From Bog-756 sp963829235 (GTDB lineage: Bacteria > Actinomycetota > Acidimicrobiia > Acidimicrobiales > RAAP-2): a DNA stretch of 64,000 nucleotides. Location of the stretch: positions 248,001-312,000 of the forward strand of contig CAWHIF010000004.1 in the NCBI GenBank assembly GCA_963829235.1, read 5' to 3'. The notes beneath the pieces are model-generated. The model was not told the DNA's origin and ran no database searches. It saw nothing but the letters and a program-made list of their open reading frames with translations. The translations under genes were made by a program, and so were the position numbers. Positions 11,375 through 19,637 of this stretch are shown here, piece by piece. How positions within the stretch are numbered: position 1 is the first letter of the stretch; every line of letters starts with the position of its first letter.

Positions 11375-12895
11375 GGGGTCGCCCCCGCGGTCACGCCGAG
11401 GCCGCTGGCCACGCTCATGCCCCGGACCTCACTGCCACTCCGACTGCGCCCGAGGAGGATGACGAAGGGCCGGGTGAAGAAGTAGGTGACGAAGACGTCG
11501 AGCAGCGTCGAGATCCCGAGGAAGAGGGCGAAGCCCTGCACCGGGCCGATGGAGAATTCGTAGAGGACGACGGCACCGAGGAGGGAGACCGCGTCGGCGG
11601 CCAGCACGGTGCGGAAGGCGCTGGCGAACCCCTTGTCCACACTGCTCCGCACGGTACGCCCGGACCGCGCCTCGTCTTTCAGACGTTCGAAGTACACGAT
11701 GTAGGAGTCGACGGTGATCCCGATCGACACGATGATGCCGATCACGCCGGCCAGGTCGATGGTGATGTTGAAGCTCTGCCCCAGTATCGAGATGATGGCC
11801 CACAACAAGGCGCCGGTTACCGCCAGTCCGGCGACGACCACCACGCCGAGCAGCCGGTAGTAGAAGATCACGTACAACAGGACGAGCAGCAGTCCGGCCA
11901 GACCAGAGATCAGACCGGCGTGCAGCGAGGCCTTGCCCAGGGTGGGCGAGACGGTCTCGACGGTGAGCCGGTCGAGCTTCACGGGCAGGGCTCCGTAGGT
12001 GAACTCGGTGGCCAGCGTCTTGGCCTCGTTCTCGGTGAAGCTGCCCGAAATCTGCACCTGCCCGTTGAACGGGGTGAACGCCGCCTGGGTGGGCTGGGTG
12101 ATGGGGGCGGAGATGACCTGGCCGTCGAGGTCGATGGCGATGATGGCGTGGAACTGCTGCTTGGCCAGCGTGTCCCAGGCCGTGGAGCCCGGGCCGGTGA
12201 GCACCAGGTTGACCGTCCACTGCCCGTTGTTGAGCTGGGCGCTGGCCGACTTGACGGCGGTGCCGGTCAGCTGGGCCGGGGCCAGCACGTACCGGCCCGA
12301 TCCCTCGGCCGCTGTTCCCGGCAGCAGCACCGTGTCGTTCTTGTTGTCGTCGAGCGGCGAGGTGGACTTGTAGGTGGCGAAGGTGGGGTCGGCGGCGATG
12401 TTGGTGTTGCTGGTGTAGCCGTTGACGTTGCTCGAGTCGGGAGTGACCTGCAGATTGGCTGCGGTCAGCTGGGTCGCCGCCGTGCAGGTGGGAAGCGGGC
12501 CGGTCGACGGTTTCTTCCCCTTGGCCACCGTCAGCGGCGGCGCGTAGCAGAGGGCGGGCCGGAAGAAGAGCTGGGCGGTGTTGCCCAATGTCTGGCAGGA
12601 TCTGCTGGGTGTTCTTCTCGCCGGGGATCTGCACCGAGATCTGGTTCTTCCCCTGGCTGGCCACCGTGGCCCCGCTGGCCCCGCCCGCGTCGACCCGGTT
12701 GTTGAGGATGGTCACGATGGTGTCGAGCTGCGCCTGGTTGACCGGCGTGTGGGTCTGGTAGACGACCGACAGCCCGCCGTCGAGGTCGAGCCCCAGCTTG
12801 GGCGACCAGCCCGAAGCCAGGGTGGCGGTCAGGGCGATCACCGCGATGGCGATGACCGTGAGCAGACTGACCCACAGCGAGCGTTTGTTCTTCAT
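11371..12895 (-). CDS. secD: Protein translocase subunit SecD, with an apparent +1 frameshift near 12,588
   Basis: The partner of SecF. The reading frame from ATG 12895 gives a membrane helix and GLDLDGGLSVVYQT, then QQILPDIG. Continuing requires dropping one G from the GGG run at about 12588-12590, after which NTAQLFFRPAL follows in the next frame. That frame runs through the periplasmic region, GALPVKLDRL and the membrane domain (ITVDSYIVYFERLKDEARSG, VDKGFASAFRTVLAADAV) to the stop at 11371. The joined protein is about 507 residues, normal for actinobacterial SecD. Because SecD is needed for efficient secretion and both halves are well conserved, a sequencing error is more likely than a real break. 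It lies in the yajC-secD-secF operon. Confidence 0.88.
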
Positions 12896-12901
12896 CGGTG
12901 C

Positions 12902-13444
12902 TCAGGTGATCGGCGATCCGTCAGGGCCATGCTTCTCATCACCGGTCGGGTTGGCGCCGCCGTGTCCGGCGGGGTGGTCTTCGGTGGGGGACGTCCCGTG
13001 GGTCTCTGTCTCCTCCGGATCGTCCTCCTCGTCGAACTCGTCCGTTCCGTCGGCGACGTCTGGGTGCTCGTCCCCGTACTCGCCGTCGTACTCACTGTCG
13101 TCGGACAGCTCCTCGTCCGGCTCGGCGGGCTCGGGCTCCTCCAGCTTGCGGAGCACGTACTGTCTGAGCACCACGAACGAGGCGCCGACACTCGTCTCCA
13201 AGGTCACCCGATCGTCCTGGATGTCGATGATGTGGCCCACGATGCCGCCGGCAGTGAGCACCTCGTCGCCCACGTCGAAGCTCTTGGTCTGCTCCCGGAC
13301 CGCCTTGGCCTTGCGCTGTTGCGGGCGGTAGATGAGGAAGTAGAAGCCGGCCGCGATGAGCACGAAGATCAACAGTGCCGGGCTCCCGCTCGACTTCTTC
13401 GCCGCAGCAGCCGCGAGGATGGGGAGGACCAGGGCAGCCATCAT
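12902..13444 (-). CDS. yajC: Preprotein translocase subunit YajC with acidic C-terminal tail
   Basis: Small membrane component of the SecDF-YajC complex. One N-terminal helix (about residues 22-42, ending FYFLIYRPQQRKAK) is followed by the conserved cytoplasmic motif VGDEVLTAGGIVGHI. Beyond about residue 100 the protein is almost entirely Asp, Glu, Ser and Pro (for example EPEPAEPDEELSDDSEYDGE), roughly doubling the usual length to 180 residues. Two adjacent ATGs (13444 and 13441) are possible starts. It sits 6 nt upstream of secD. The order yajC-secD-secF is shared with M. tuberculosis Rv2588c-Rv2586c. Confidence 0.92.
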   Translation of the reverse strand: MMAALVLPILAAAAAKKSSGSPALLIFVLIAAGFYFLIYRPQQRKAKAVREQTKSFDVGDEVLTAGGIVGHIIDIQDDRVTLETSVGASFVVLRQYVLRKLEEPEPAEPDEELSDDSEYDGEYGDEHPDVADGTDEFDEEDDPEETETHGTSPTEDHPAGHGGANPTGDEKHGPDGSPIT

Positions 13445-13497
13445 CGGAGATCACGGAAGGGGTCGGAGGTGGGCACAGCGTTCCGACTCTAGCCCAG

Positions 13498-13517
13498 GGC
13501 ATCCCGGGTGAGATGCC
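13498..13517 (-). terminator. Possible weak terminator after tgt
   Basis: A GGCATC/GATGCC inverted repeat with an 8-nt loop lies just beyond the tgt stop codon. The stem is only 6 bp and there is no T-tract, so the call is weak. The space between tgt and yajC is about 80 bp. Confidence 0.3.
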
Positions 13518-13524
13518 GCCACCC

Positions 13525-14640
13525 TCAGGCCGACCACACCTCCGCCGTCCGCGCCCGCAGTTCGTCGAAGCGCCCGTGCTCGATTGCCGTGCGGGCCTCC
13601 GCCACCAATCCGAGCACAAAGGCCAGGTTGTGGATGCTGAGCAGGCGCCAGGCGGTGGGCTCCCCCACCACCAGCAGGTGGCGCAGATACCCCTTCGACC
13701 AGCGCGCACAGGTGGAACAGCGGCAGGCGGCGTCGAGGGGCCCGTCGTCACGTGCGTGCACGGCGTTGCGGAGGTTGAGGCGACCGGTGCTGGTCAGCAT
13801 GGCCCCGTGCCTGGCCTGACGGGTGGGGGCCACGCAGTCGAACTGGTCGACCCCGAGAGCGATCGCCTCCATCAGTCCAACCGGATCCCCCACCCCCATC
13901 AGGTACCGGGGGCGGTCGGCGGGCAGGTGGGGCACAGTGGCGGCCAGGGCGTCGAGCATGGCGGGACGCGGCTCGCCCACGGACAAGCCCCCGATCCCGT
14001 ACCCGTCGAAGCCGAGCTCGACGGTTCGCCGGGCGCTTTCGGCCCGCAGGCCCGGATCGGTGCCCCCCTGCACGATGCCGAAGAGGGCCTGGCCCTCCGG
14101 TCGGGCGTCGAGCCGGTCATGGCACACCGCGGCCCGGGCGGCCCACGCCGCCGTCCGCTCGACGGCCTCCCGCAGCGCCTCGGTCGGCGCCGGCAGGGTG
14201 GCGCACACGTCGAGCACCATCTGGATGTCGGCCCCGATGAGGCCCTGGGCGACGACGGCGGATTCGGGGGTGAGCCGGACACGCTGGCCGTCGTAGACCG
14301 ACGCGAAGGTGACGCCGTCGTCGTCGACCGCCGGTCGCAACGAGTGGACCTGGTAGCCGCCCGAATCGGTCAGGGTGTGGCCGGACCACCCCGCGAAGCG
14401 GTGCAGCCCACCGAGGGCGGCGACGGTGGCCGCGCCGGGGCGGAGCATCAGGTGGTAGGTGTTGGCCAGCACCGTCTCGACACCCAGCCGGTCGAGGTCG
14501 GCGCTGTCCAGGGCCTTGACCGCCCCCCGGGTGCCCACGGGCATGAACGCGGGGATCGAGTAGGTGCCCCGACTGGTGTGCACCAGCCCGGTCCGCGCCG
14601 CGCCGTCGGTGGAGGTGATCTCGACCCGGGTCCGGTTCAT
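13525..14640 (-). CDS. tgt: tRNA-guanine (queuine) transglycosylase
   Basis: Exchanges the wobble guanine for the queuosine precursor preQ1 in GUN-anticodon tRNAs. The general acid motif DSGGYQVHSL lies at about residue 93. The nucleophile loop GVDQFDCVAPTRQARHG is at about 264-280. The zinc site is CRCSTC with a downstream His (LLSIHN), at about 302-335. Its 371 residues match the family. The ATG overlaps the queA stop by 4 nt (ATGA), coupling it to the next enzyme of the same pathway. M. tuberculosis lacks these two genes at this point in the otherwise shared order. Confidence 0.95.
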   Translation of the reverse strand: MNRTRVEITSTDGAARTGLVHTSRGTYSIPAFMPVGTRGAVKALDSADLDRLGVETVLANTYHLMLRPGAATVAALGGLHRFAGWSGHTLTDSGGYQVHSLRPAVDDDGVTFASVYDGQRVRLTPESAVVAQGLIGADIQMVLDVCATLPAPTEALREAVERTAAWAARAAVCHDRLDARPEGQALFGIVQGGTDPGLRAESARRTVELGFDGYGIGGLSVGEPRPAMLDALAATVPHLPADRPRYLMGVGDPVGLMEAIALGVDQFDCVAPTRQARHGAMLTSTGRLNLRNAVHARDDGPLDAACRCSTCARWSKGYLRHLLVVGEPTAWRLLSIHNLAFVLGLVAEARTAIEHGRFDELRARTAEVWSA

Positions 14641-15746
14641 CCCGGACCGCTGCGGTGGGAACCACGGCCCACCACCATGGCGTCGCCGAAGGAGAGGAAC
14701 CGGTACCGCTCGGCCATGGCCGTGGCGTACAGCCGGCGCCAGACCGGCCCGCAGAAGGCCTCGACCAACAACAGCAGGCTCGACCGCGGCAGGTGGAAGT
14801 TGGTGACCAGTACGTCGACCACGGAGAAGTCGTAGTGGCCGTGGATGTAGAGATCGGTCCGGCCGCTCAGCGCCCCGGTGGCGGCCGCGGTTTCGACGGC
14901 CCGCACCGCCGTCGTCCCCACCGCGACCACCCGATCGGCGTCGGTGCAGGCGGCCATGGTGGCCGCGGGGACCGAGTAACGCTCGGAGTGGATCACGTGC
15001 TCCTCGGCGGTGGGGGCGGTCACGGGTCGGAAGGTGTCGAGGCCGATGGCGAGATCCACCCCGACGACGGTCGCCCCGGCGCCGCGGCAGGCGTCGAGGA
15101 GCTCCGGGGTGAAGTGCAGTCCGGCGGTGGGGGCGGCCACCGACTGTTCGCCCAGGCTCCGCGACCTCGAGTACACCGTCTGGTACCGGTCCGGGTCACC
15201 GAGGCCGCGGTGGATGTAGGGCGGCAGCGGCACCCGGCCGGCGCGTTCCACCACCGAAGGGTCGATGAGCCTGACCAGGCGCCGGCCGTCGTCGGCCCCG
15301 GATGGTGCGGCCCCGACCTCCAGCACCGGCGACCCGGACACCACTTCGAACAGAGGCGTCGGGTCCGGCAACCGCCGACCCGGACGGACGAGCGCTTCCC
15401 ACACCACGGCGGCGCTGTCCACCGGCTCGAGCAGGAGGACCTCGGCGTGCCCACCGGTGGCCTTGACCAGATCCAGTCGGGCGGGCAGCACCCGGGTCTC
15501 GTTGACGACCACCACATCGCCGGGTCGCAGGAGCCGGGGGAGGTCGGCCACGGTCGCATGCCCGATGGCCCCGTCCCCGGTCAGGCCGGGATCGATCAAC
15601 AGGCGGGCCGCGCTCCGCGGCTCGATCGGTTCCTGGGCGATGAGGTCTTCGGGGAGGCCGTAGTCGTACGCGTCCATGGGTACCCCGGCCGGAACGCCTG
15701 GGTGCCGGAGGACCGGGTCCGAGATGAGCTCCGACATGGCCACCAT
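14637..15746 (-). CDS. queA: S-adenosylmethionine:tRNA ribosyltransferase-isomerase
   Basis: Converts preQ1 in tRNA to epoxyqueuosine using the ribosyl group of SAM. The N-terminal motif DYGLPEDLIAQEPIEPRSAARLL is diagnostic (DY-LP, followed by R-S-ARLL). GVVNETRVLPARL-like sequence (VVVVNETRVLPARL) and GLHFTPELL are also present. The C-terminal YRFLSFGDAMVV matches the family. I chose ATG 15746 (369 residues), although AGGAGG lies 18 nt upstream. ATGs at 15737 and 15677 are alternatives; the last is closest to the length of E. coli QueA. The frame is open upstream to 15914, but that extension translates the ACCGATCGC repeat array and is not credible protein. Confidence 0.93.
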   Translation of the reverse strand: MVAMSELISDPVLRHPGVPAGVPMDAYDYGLPEDLIAQEPIEPRSAARLLIDPGLTGDGAIGHATVADLPRLLRPGDVVVVNETRVLPARLDLVKATGGHAEVLLLEPVDSAAVVWEALVRPGRRLPDPTPLFEVVSGSPVLEVGAAPSGADDGRRLVRLIDPSVVERAGRVPLPPYIHRGLGDPDRYQTVYSRSRSLGEQSVAAPTAGLHFTPELLDACRGAGATVVGVDLAIGLDTFRPVTAPTAEEHVIHSERYSVPAATMAACTDADRVVAVGTTAVRAVETAAATGALSGRTDLYIHGHYDFSVVDVLVTNFHLPRSSLLLLVEAFCGPVWRRLYATAMAERYRFLSFGDAMVVGRGSHRSGPG

Positions 15747-15837
15747 GGTGGCAGACCCGGTCGGCCTCCTCGTGTGGATGGCCGATGTCCCGCCGTGGTC
15801 GGTCCGGTGCGACGGGCTCTTCGGGTGAAGCCGCCGC

Positions 15838-15914
15838 ACCGATCGCTCAGCCAGCACCGATCGCTCGGCCCGCACCGATCGCGCACCGGACCGATCGCGC
15901 GCCGGACCGATCAC
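15838..15914. repeat. Five-copy ACCGATCGC iteron array between ruvB and queA
   Basis: The 9-mer ACCGATCGC (last copy ACCGATCAC) starts at 15838, 15856, 15874, 15890 and 15906, giving spacings of 18, 18, 16 and 16 bp. The core CGATCG is itself palindromic. The array begins directly after the ruvB stop codon and lies upstream of queA on the same strand. It could bind a regulator of queA-tgt or be a simple minisatellite. Confidence 0.75.
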
Positions 15915-17021
15915 TCAGAGCAGGGTGGACTCGACCGGGCTGAGGCCGAGGTGGGCCCACGCCCGGGGTGCGGCGATGCGGCCGCGGGTGGTGCGCTGGA
16001 GGAGCCCCTGCTGGAGGAGGTAGGGCTCGTAGGCATCCTCGATGGTGTCGGGCTCCTCGCCGATGCACTGCGCCAGGGTGGTGAGGCCCACCGGCCGGCC
16101 TGCGAAACGGCGGCACAGGACGTCGAGGATCGACCGGTCGACCTTGTCGAGGCCGAGCTCGTCCACGCCGAACACCTCGAGTCCGGTGACGGCCGCATCC
16201 GAGGTGATCGTCCCCTCGGCCCGGACCTCGACGAAGTCCCGCACCCGCCGCAGGAGCCGGTTGGCGATGCGCGGGGTGCCCCGTGAGCGCTCCGCGATGC
16301 GGCGGGCGCCCTCGACGTCGATGGGCACGGCCAGGATGCCTGCGGAACGGGTGACGATGGCCTGCAGCTCGTCGACGTCGTAGTGGTCGAGGCGGCCGAC
16401 GAACCCGAACCGGTCGCGCAGCGGACCGGCCACCAGCCCTGTCCGGGTGGTGGCCCCGACCAGGGTGAAGCGGGGAAGGTCGAGACGGATGCTGCGCGCC
16501 GTCGGGCCCTTGCCGATGAGGATGTCCAGCTTGAAGTCCTCCATGGCCGGATAGAGGATCTCCTCGACCGACCGGTGGAGCCGGTGGATCTCGTCGATGA
16601 ACAGGACGTCGCCCTCCTGGAGATCGGTGAGCAGCGCGGCCAGATCACCGGACCGGACGAGCACGGGGCCGGCGGTGATCCTGAGCCCGACTCCCATCTC
16701 CGCGGCCACGATCCCGGCCAGCGAGGTCTTGCCCAGACCCGGAGGCCCGGCGAACAACAGGTGGTCGACCGGCTGCTGCCGTTTCAACGCCGCCTCGATG
16801 ACGATGCGGAGGTGCTCGGTGAGCTGGCCCTGCCCGACGAACTCGTCGAGGGTGCGAGGCCTGAGCCCGGCGTCCTCCGCCTCCTCCGCCGGCCCCACCT
16901 CCGGATCGACGGGCCGAACCCCACCCGGCCCTCCGTCGGGTGCCCGCGTGATCCCGTCGGCCGGTGCCGCGGCCGCCGACACGCCATCTGTCAGGACCTC
17001 GCGTCTCGCCTGGGGCGTCAT
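15915..17021 (-). CDS. ruvB: Holliday junction branch migration helicase RuvB
   Basis: Hexameric AAA+ motor that drives branch migration with RuvA and hands the junction to RuvC. Walker A is GPPGLGKTS (92-100) and Walker B is VLFIDEIHRL (about 140-149). Further signatures are LVGATTRTGLVAGPLRDRFGF and a C-terminal winged helix (GRPVGLTTLAQCIGE). An N-terminal extension of about 45 residues rich in Ala, Gly and Pro precedes the usual start of homology (LRPRTLDEFVGQ). The ATG overlaps the ruvA stop by 4 nt. The ruvC-ruvA-ruvB order is the standard actinobacterial operon. Confidence 0.96.
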   Translation of the reverse strand: MTPQARREVLTDGVSAAAAPADGITRAPDGGPGGVRPVDPEVGPAEEAEDAGLRPRTLDEFVGQGQLTEHLRIVIEAALKRQQPVDHLLFAGPPGLGKTSLAGIVAAEMGVGLRITAGPVLVRSGDLAALLTDLQEGDVLFIDEIHRLHRSVEEILYPAMEDFKLDILIGKGPTARSIRLDLPRFTLVGATTRTGLVAGPLRDRFGFVGRLDHYDVDELQAIVTRSAGILAVPIDVEGARRIAERSRGTPRIANRLLRRVRDFVEVRAEGTITSDAAVTGLEVFGVDELGLDKVDRSILDVLCRRFAGRPVGLTTLAQCIGEEPDTIEDAYEPYLLQQGLLQRTTRGRIAAPRAWAHLGLSPVESTLL

Positions 17022-17614
17022 CGATTCCGAGCCAGCTGGCGCAGTGCGCTACGTACCATCTCCTCGACCGGATCATCCTCGTCGACCACGTCCATCACCT
17101 CGCGGATCTCGTCCGGGCCGTAGCCCAGCTCGACCAGGGCCGCCCGGACCTCGCCACGGGGTGATCCCCCGGCGCCGACGCCGCCGCCGGCGTCGGCGCC
17201 CAAGGTGGGGAGATCGAGCCGGGCCTTGAGCTCGAGGAGCAGGCGGGCCGCGGTCTTCTTCCCGACGCCGGGCACCAGGCACAGCGTGTCTACATCGTCT
17301 TCGAGTACCGCGGTGGACAGCGCCGCCGGAGACATCGACGAGAGAATGGCCAGGGCCAGTGACGGGCCCACCCCGTGGGCACCGAGCAGGGCCTCGAAGC
17401 AGCGCCGCTCATCGGCGTGGGCGAAGCCGAAGAGGACGATGGCGTCCTCGCGCACGTGGGTGTGCACATGGAGGAAGACCTCACTCCCCTGCCTCCCGAG
17501 GTTCGCCGACACCGACGTCGGGACCGAGGCCCGGTAGCCCACCCCGCCGACCTCGACGATGACCTCGCCGGGAGACGGACGGTCGACGAGCACCCCTCGC
17601 AGCGAACCGATCAC
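17018..17614 (-). CDS. ruvA: Holliday junction DNA-binding protein RuvA
   Basis: Tetrameric junction-recognition subunit. The N-terminal OB fold starts MIGSLRGVLVDRPSPGEVIV, and the paired helix-hairpin-helix region includes GVGPSLALAILS and VPGVGKKTAARLLLELKARL. The C-terminal domain (VRAALVELGYGPDEIREVMD) contacts RuvB. It has 198 residues, as expected. It overlaps both ruvC upstream (4 nt) and ruvB downstream (4 nt), so the three are translated as a coupled unit. Confidence 0.96.
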   Translation of the reverse strand: MIGSLRGVLVDRPSPGEVIVEVGGVGYRASVPTSVSANLGRQGSEVFLHVHTHVREDAIVLFGFAHADERRCFEALLGAHGVGPSLALAILSSMSPAALSTAVLEDDVDTLCLVPGVGKKTAARLLLELKARLDLPTLGADAGGGVGAGGSPRGEVRAALVELGYGPDEIREVMDVVDEDDPVEEMVRSALRQLARNR

Positions 17615-18120
17615 GGCGCCTCCCCGGTGGCCACGGCCACGGCACGGCGCAGCGGTTGGGTGGTCAGGTGGCAGGCGGCCAGGGCCAGCGCGTCAGCCAC
17701 GTCGGGCGGACGCGGCGGCTCGGCCAGGCCGAGGACCGAGGCCACCATGCGTTGCACCTGCTCCTTGGTGGCGCCGCCGTACCCGACCAGAGCCTGCTTC
17801 ACCTCGTTGGACGTGTACTGGGCCACCTGGCACCCCGATTCGGCCGCGGCCACGAGGGCCACGCCGGCGGCCTGACCCGTGGCCATCGCCGTGCGCGCAT
17901 TGACCTGGAAGAACACCCGCTCCACGACCACCGACTCGGGTTTGAACTCCGCCACCAGGGCCCGCAGCTCATCGGCCAGCGTCCGGAGACGGTCGGGCAG
18001 GGGCATGGTGGGTTCGGTCGAGATCACACCGCCGGCCACCGCGGCGAGGGACCCGCCCCGGCGGGTGACGACGCCGTACCCGCAACGCGACAGACCGGGA
18101 TCGATGCCCAGGACGAACAT
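17611..18120 (-). CDS. ruvC: Holliday junction resolvase RuvC
   Basis: Endonuclease that resolves Holliday junctions. The RNase H-like acidic catalytic set is visible: Asp in LGIDPGLSRCGYG (residue 6-7), Glu in SVVVERVFFQ, and the DxxD pair in PPDVADALALAACH. Its 169 residues are normal. It is the first gene of the ruvCAB operon. The ATG at 18120 is preceded at 7 nt by TAGCAT, suggesting a leaderless start. The 81-bp gap upstream of this gene separates it from yebC. Confidence 0.96.
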   Translation of the reverse strand: MFVLGIDPGLSRCGYGVVTRRGGSLAAVAGGVISTEPTMPLPDRLRTLADELRALVAEFKPESVVVERVFFQVNARTAMATGQAAGVALVAAAESGCQVAQYTSNEVKQALVGYGGATKEQVQRMVASVLGLAEPPRPPDVADALALAACHLTTQPLRRAVAVATGEAP

Positions 18121-18127
18121 GCGTTCG

Positions 18128-18133
18128 ATGCTA
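18128..18133 (-). promoter_or_regulatory. ruvC -10 box (leaderless)
   Basis: TAGCAT on the minus strand lies 7 nt before the ruvC ATG, so transcription should begin at or within a base of the start codon. No recognisable -35 element is present at the expected distance. Confidence 0.45.
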
Positions 18134-18201
18134 CCGTGCCCGGGCCGACGGTGGAGGGATGGCCCGGGATCGGTGACCCGGGGACCGCGTGGCGTTCCTG
18201 G

Positions 18202-18951
18202 TCAACCTTCGTAGGCGGCCATCACCGCGTCGGGGATGTCGAAATTGGAGTAGACGTTCTGCACGTCGTCATGGTCGTCGAGGGCCTCGATGAGCCGGAG
18301 CACACGTTTGGCCTCGGACTCGGATCCGACCTCGACGGCCGAGGTGGGCACCATGGTCAGCTCCGACGCCCCCGGGCTCAGCGCCGCCGCCTCCAGCGCG
18401 TCGTGGACGGCCACGAGGTCGGCGGGCGCACAGGTGACGGTCCACTGCTCCCCGTCGTCGCTCAGGTCTTCGGCCCCGGCCTCCATGGCCACCTCGAGGA
18501 CCTGGTCCTCGTCGAACGACTTGGGCACGGCGATGACCCCCTTGCGCTCGAACTGCCAGCTCACCGCGCCGGGCTCGGCCATGCTCCCGCCGTTCTTGTT
18601 GAACAGGTTCCGGATCTCCGATCCTGTGCGGTTGCGGTTGTCGGACAGGCACTCGACGATCACGGCCACGCCGGCCGGGGCGTAGCCCTCGTAGGAGATC
18701 GACTCGTAGCGGACGCCCTCCAGCTCGCCGGAGCCCCGCTTGATGGCCCGCTCGATGGTGTCGATGGGCACCGAGGCATCCCGGGCCTTGGTGTACATGG
18801 TCCGGAGGCTGGCGTTGGCGGTCATGTCGCTCCCGCCCTCGCGGGCGGCCACCTCGACCTGGCGGATGATCTTGGCGAACACCTTGGCCCGGGCGGCGTC
18901 CTTGGCCCCCTTCTGGTGCTTGGTGGTGGCCCATTTGGAGTGTCCCGACAC
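18202..18951 (-). CDS. yebC: YebC/PmpR family protein (TACO1-like)
   Basis: Family member of 249 residues; members relieve ribosome stalling at polyproline or act as transcriptional regulators. The N-terminus SGHSKWATTKHQKGAKDA and the motifs IERAIKRGSGE, YEGYAPAGVAVIVE and LSDNRNRTGSEIRNLFNKNG are diagnostic. The start is GTG at 18951 with AGGGGA 7 nt upstream. It lies between pdxT and ruvC, as in M. tuberculosis (Rv2603c near the pdx genes). Confidence 0.95.
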   Translation of the reverse strand: MSGHSKWATTKHQKGAKDAARAKVFAKIIRQVEVAAREGGSDMTANASLRTMYTKARDASVPIDTIERAIKRGSGELEGVRYESISYEGYAPAGVAVIVECLSDNRNRTGSEIRNLFNKNGGSMAEPGAVSWQFERKGVIAVPKSFDEDQVLEVAMEAGAEDLSDDGEQWTVTCAPADLVAVHDALEAAALSPGASELTMVPTSAVEVGSESEAKRVLRLIEALDDHDDVQNVYSNFDIPDAVMAAYEG

Positions 18952-18966
18952 AGGCTATCCCCTCCC

Positions 18967-19000
18967 CTCTTTGGTCATCTCGACTCTTTGGTCATCTCGA
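18967..19000. repeat. 17-bp perfect tandem duplication at the pdxT 3' end
   Basis: The 17-mer CTCTTTGGTCATCTCGA occurs at 18967-18983 and again at 18984-19000. Because 17 is not a multiple of 3, the second unit moves pdxT out of frame and creates its present stop: the C-terminus reads VEMTKESR then TGA. With a single copy it would read VEMTKEGRG before a later stop. Confidence 0.85.
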
Positions 19001-19601
19001 CGAACAGCTGATGAAGCCTACGGTCGCCCGTCAACTCGGGATGGAACGACGTGCACAGGACCGGGCCCTGGCGACACACGACCGGACGCGGCGGCGGGTG
19101 CGGGCCGCCACCCTCGTCCCGGCCGTCCCCCGCCGGAGGCAACGTGGCCAGCACGTCGACCTGCGGGCCGGCCCGCTCGACCACCGGGGCCCGGATGAAG
19201 ACGGCGTGGACCGCCTCGTCGCCGAGACCGGACACCGCGATGTCGGACTCGAACGACGCCACCTGGCGGCCGTACCCGTTCCGGCGGATGGTCAGATCGA
19301 TGGCCCCGAAGCGACGCTGATCGTCACGGCCGTCGAGCACCGTCTCGGCCAACAGGATCATCCCGGCGCAGGTGCCGAACACCGGGAGTCCGGCGGCCAA
19401 CGCCTCGGCCAGGGGATCGAACAGGCCGGAGGACTCCAGGAGCATCGACAGGGTGGTCGACTCGCCACCGGGGATGATCAGCCCCTCGAGCCCTTCGACG
19501 TCGGCCCGCTCCCGCACCATCCGGACCCGCTCGCCCAGCGATTCGACCGCGGCCACATGTTCGCGGACGTCACCTTGGAGGGCGAGAACGCCCAGTCCCA
19601 T
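18975..19601 (-). CDS. pdxT: Pyridoxal 5'-phosphate synthase glutaminase subunit PdxT
   Basis: Class I glutamine amidotransferase that supplies ammonia to PdxS. The nucleophile Cys lies in VFGTCAGMILL (about residue 78), the His-Glu pair is in SFHPELTGD, and GLIIPGGESTTLSML binds the substrate side. I chose ATG 19601, which has AGGAGG 6 nt upstream; a GTG at 19607 is also in frame. It has 208 residues. A Gly/Pro/Arg-rich insertion (DGRDEGGGPHPPPRP) precedes the last strand. It follows pdxS by 36 nt in the same operon. Confidence 0.95.
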   Translation of the reverse strand: MGLGVLALQGDVREHVAAVESLGERVRMVRERADVEGLEGLIIPGGESTTLSMLLESSGLFDPLAEALAAGLPVFGTCAGMILLAETVLDGRDDQRRFGAIDLTIRRNGYGRQVASFESDIAVSGLGDEAVHAVFIRAPVVERAGPQVDVLATLPPAGDGRDEGGGPHPPPRPVVCRQGPVLCTSFHPELTGDRRLHQLFVEMTKESR

Positions 19602-19637
19602 CCTCACCCTCCTCGACGCGGCCGACCGAGCGGGCGG

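Noticed and set aside
12560..12620. Programmed ribosomal frameshift in secD
   Set aside because: There is no slippery heptamer with a clear downstream structure, and the two products would not be useful separately. Error is simpler.
15747..15914. N-terminal extension of queA up to 15914
   Set aside because: It translates the ACCGATCGC repeats into an Arg-Ser-Val repeat and lengthens QueA beyond its family size.
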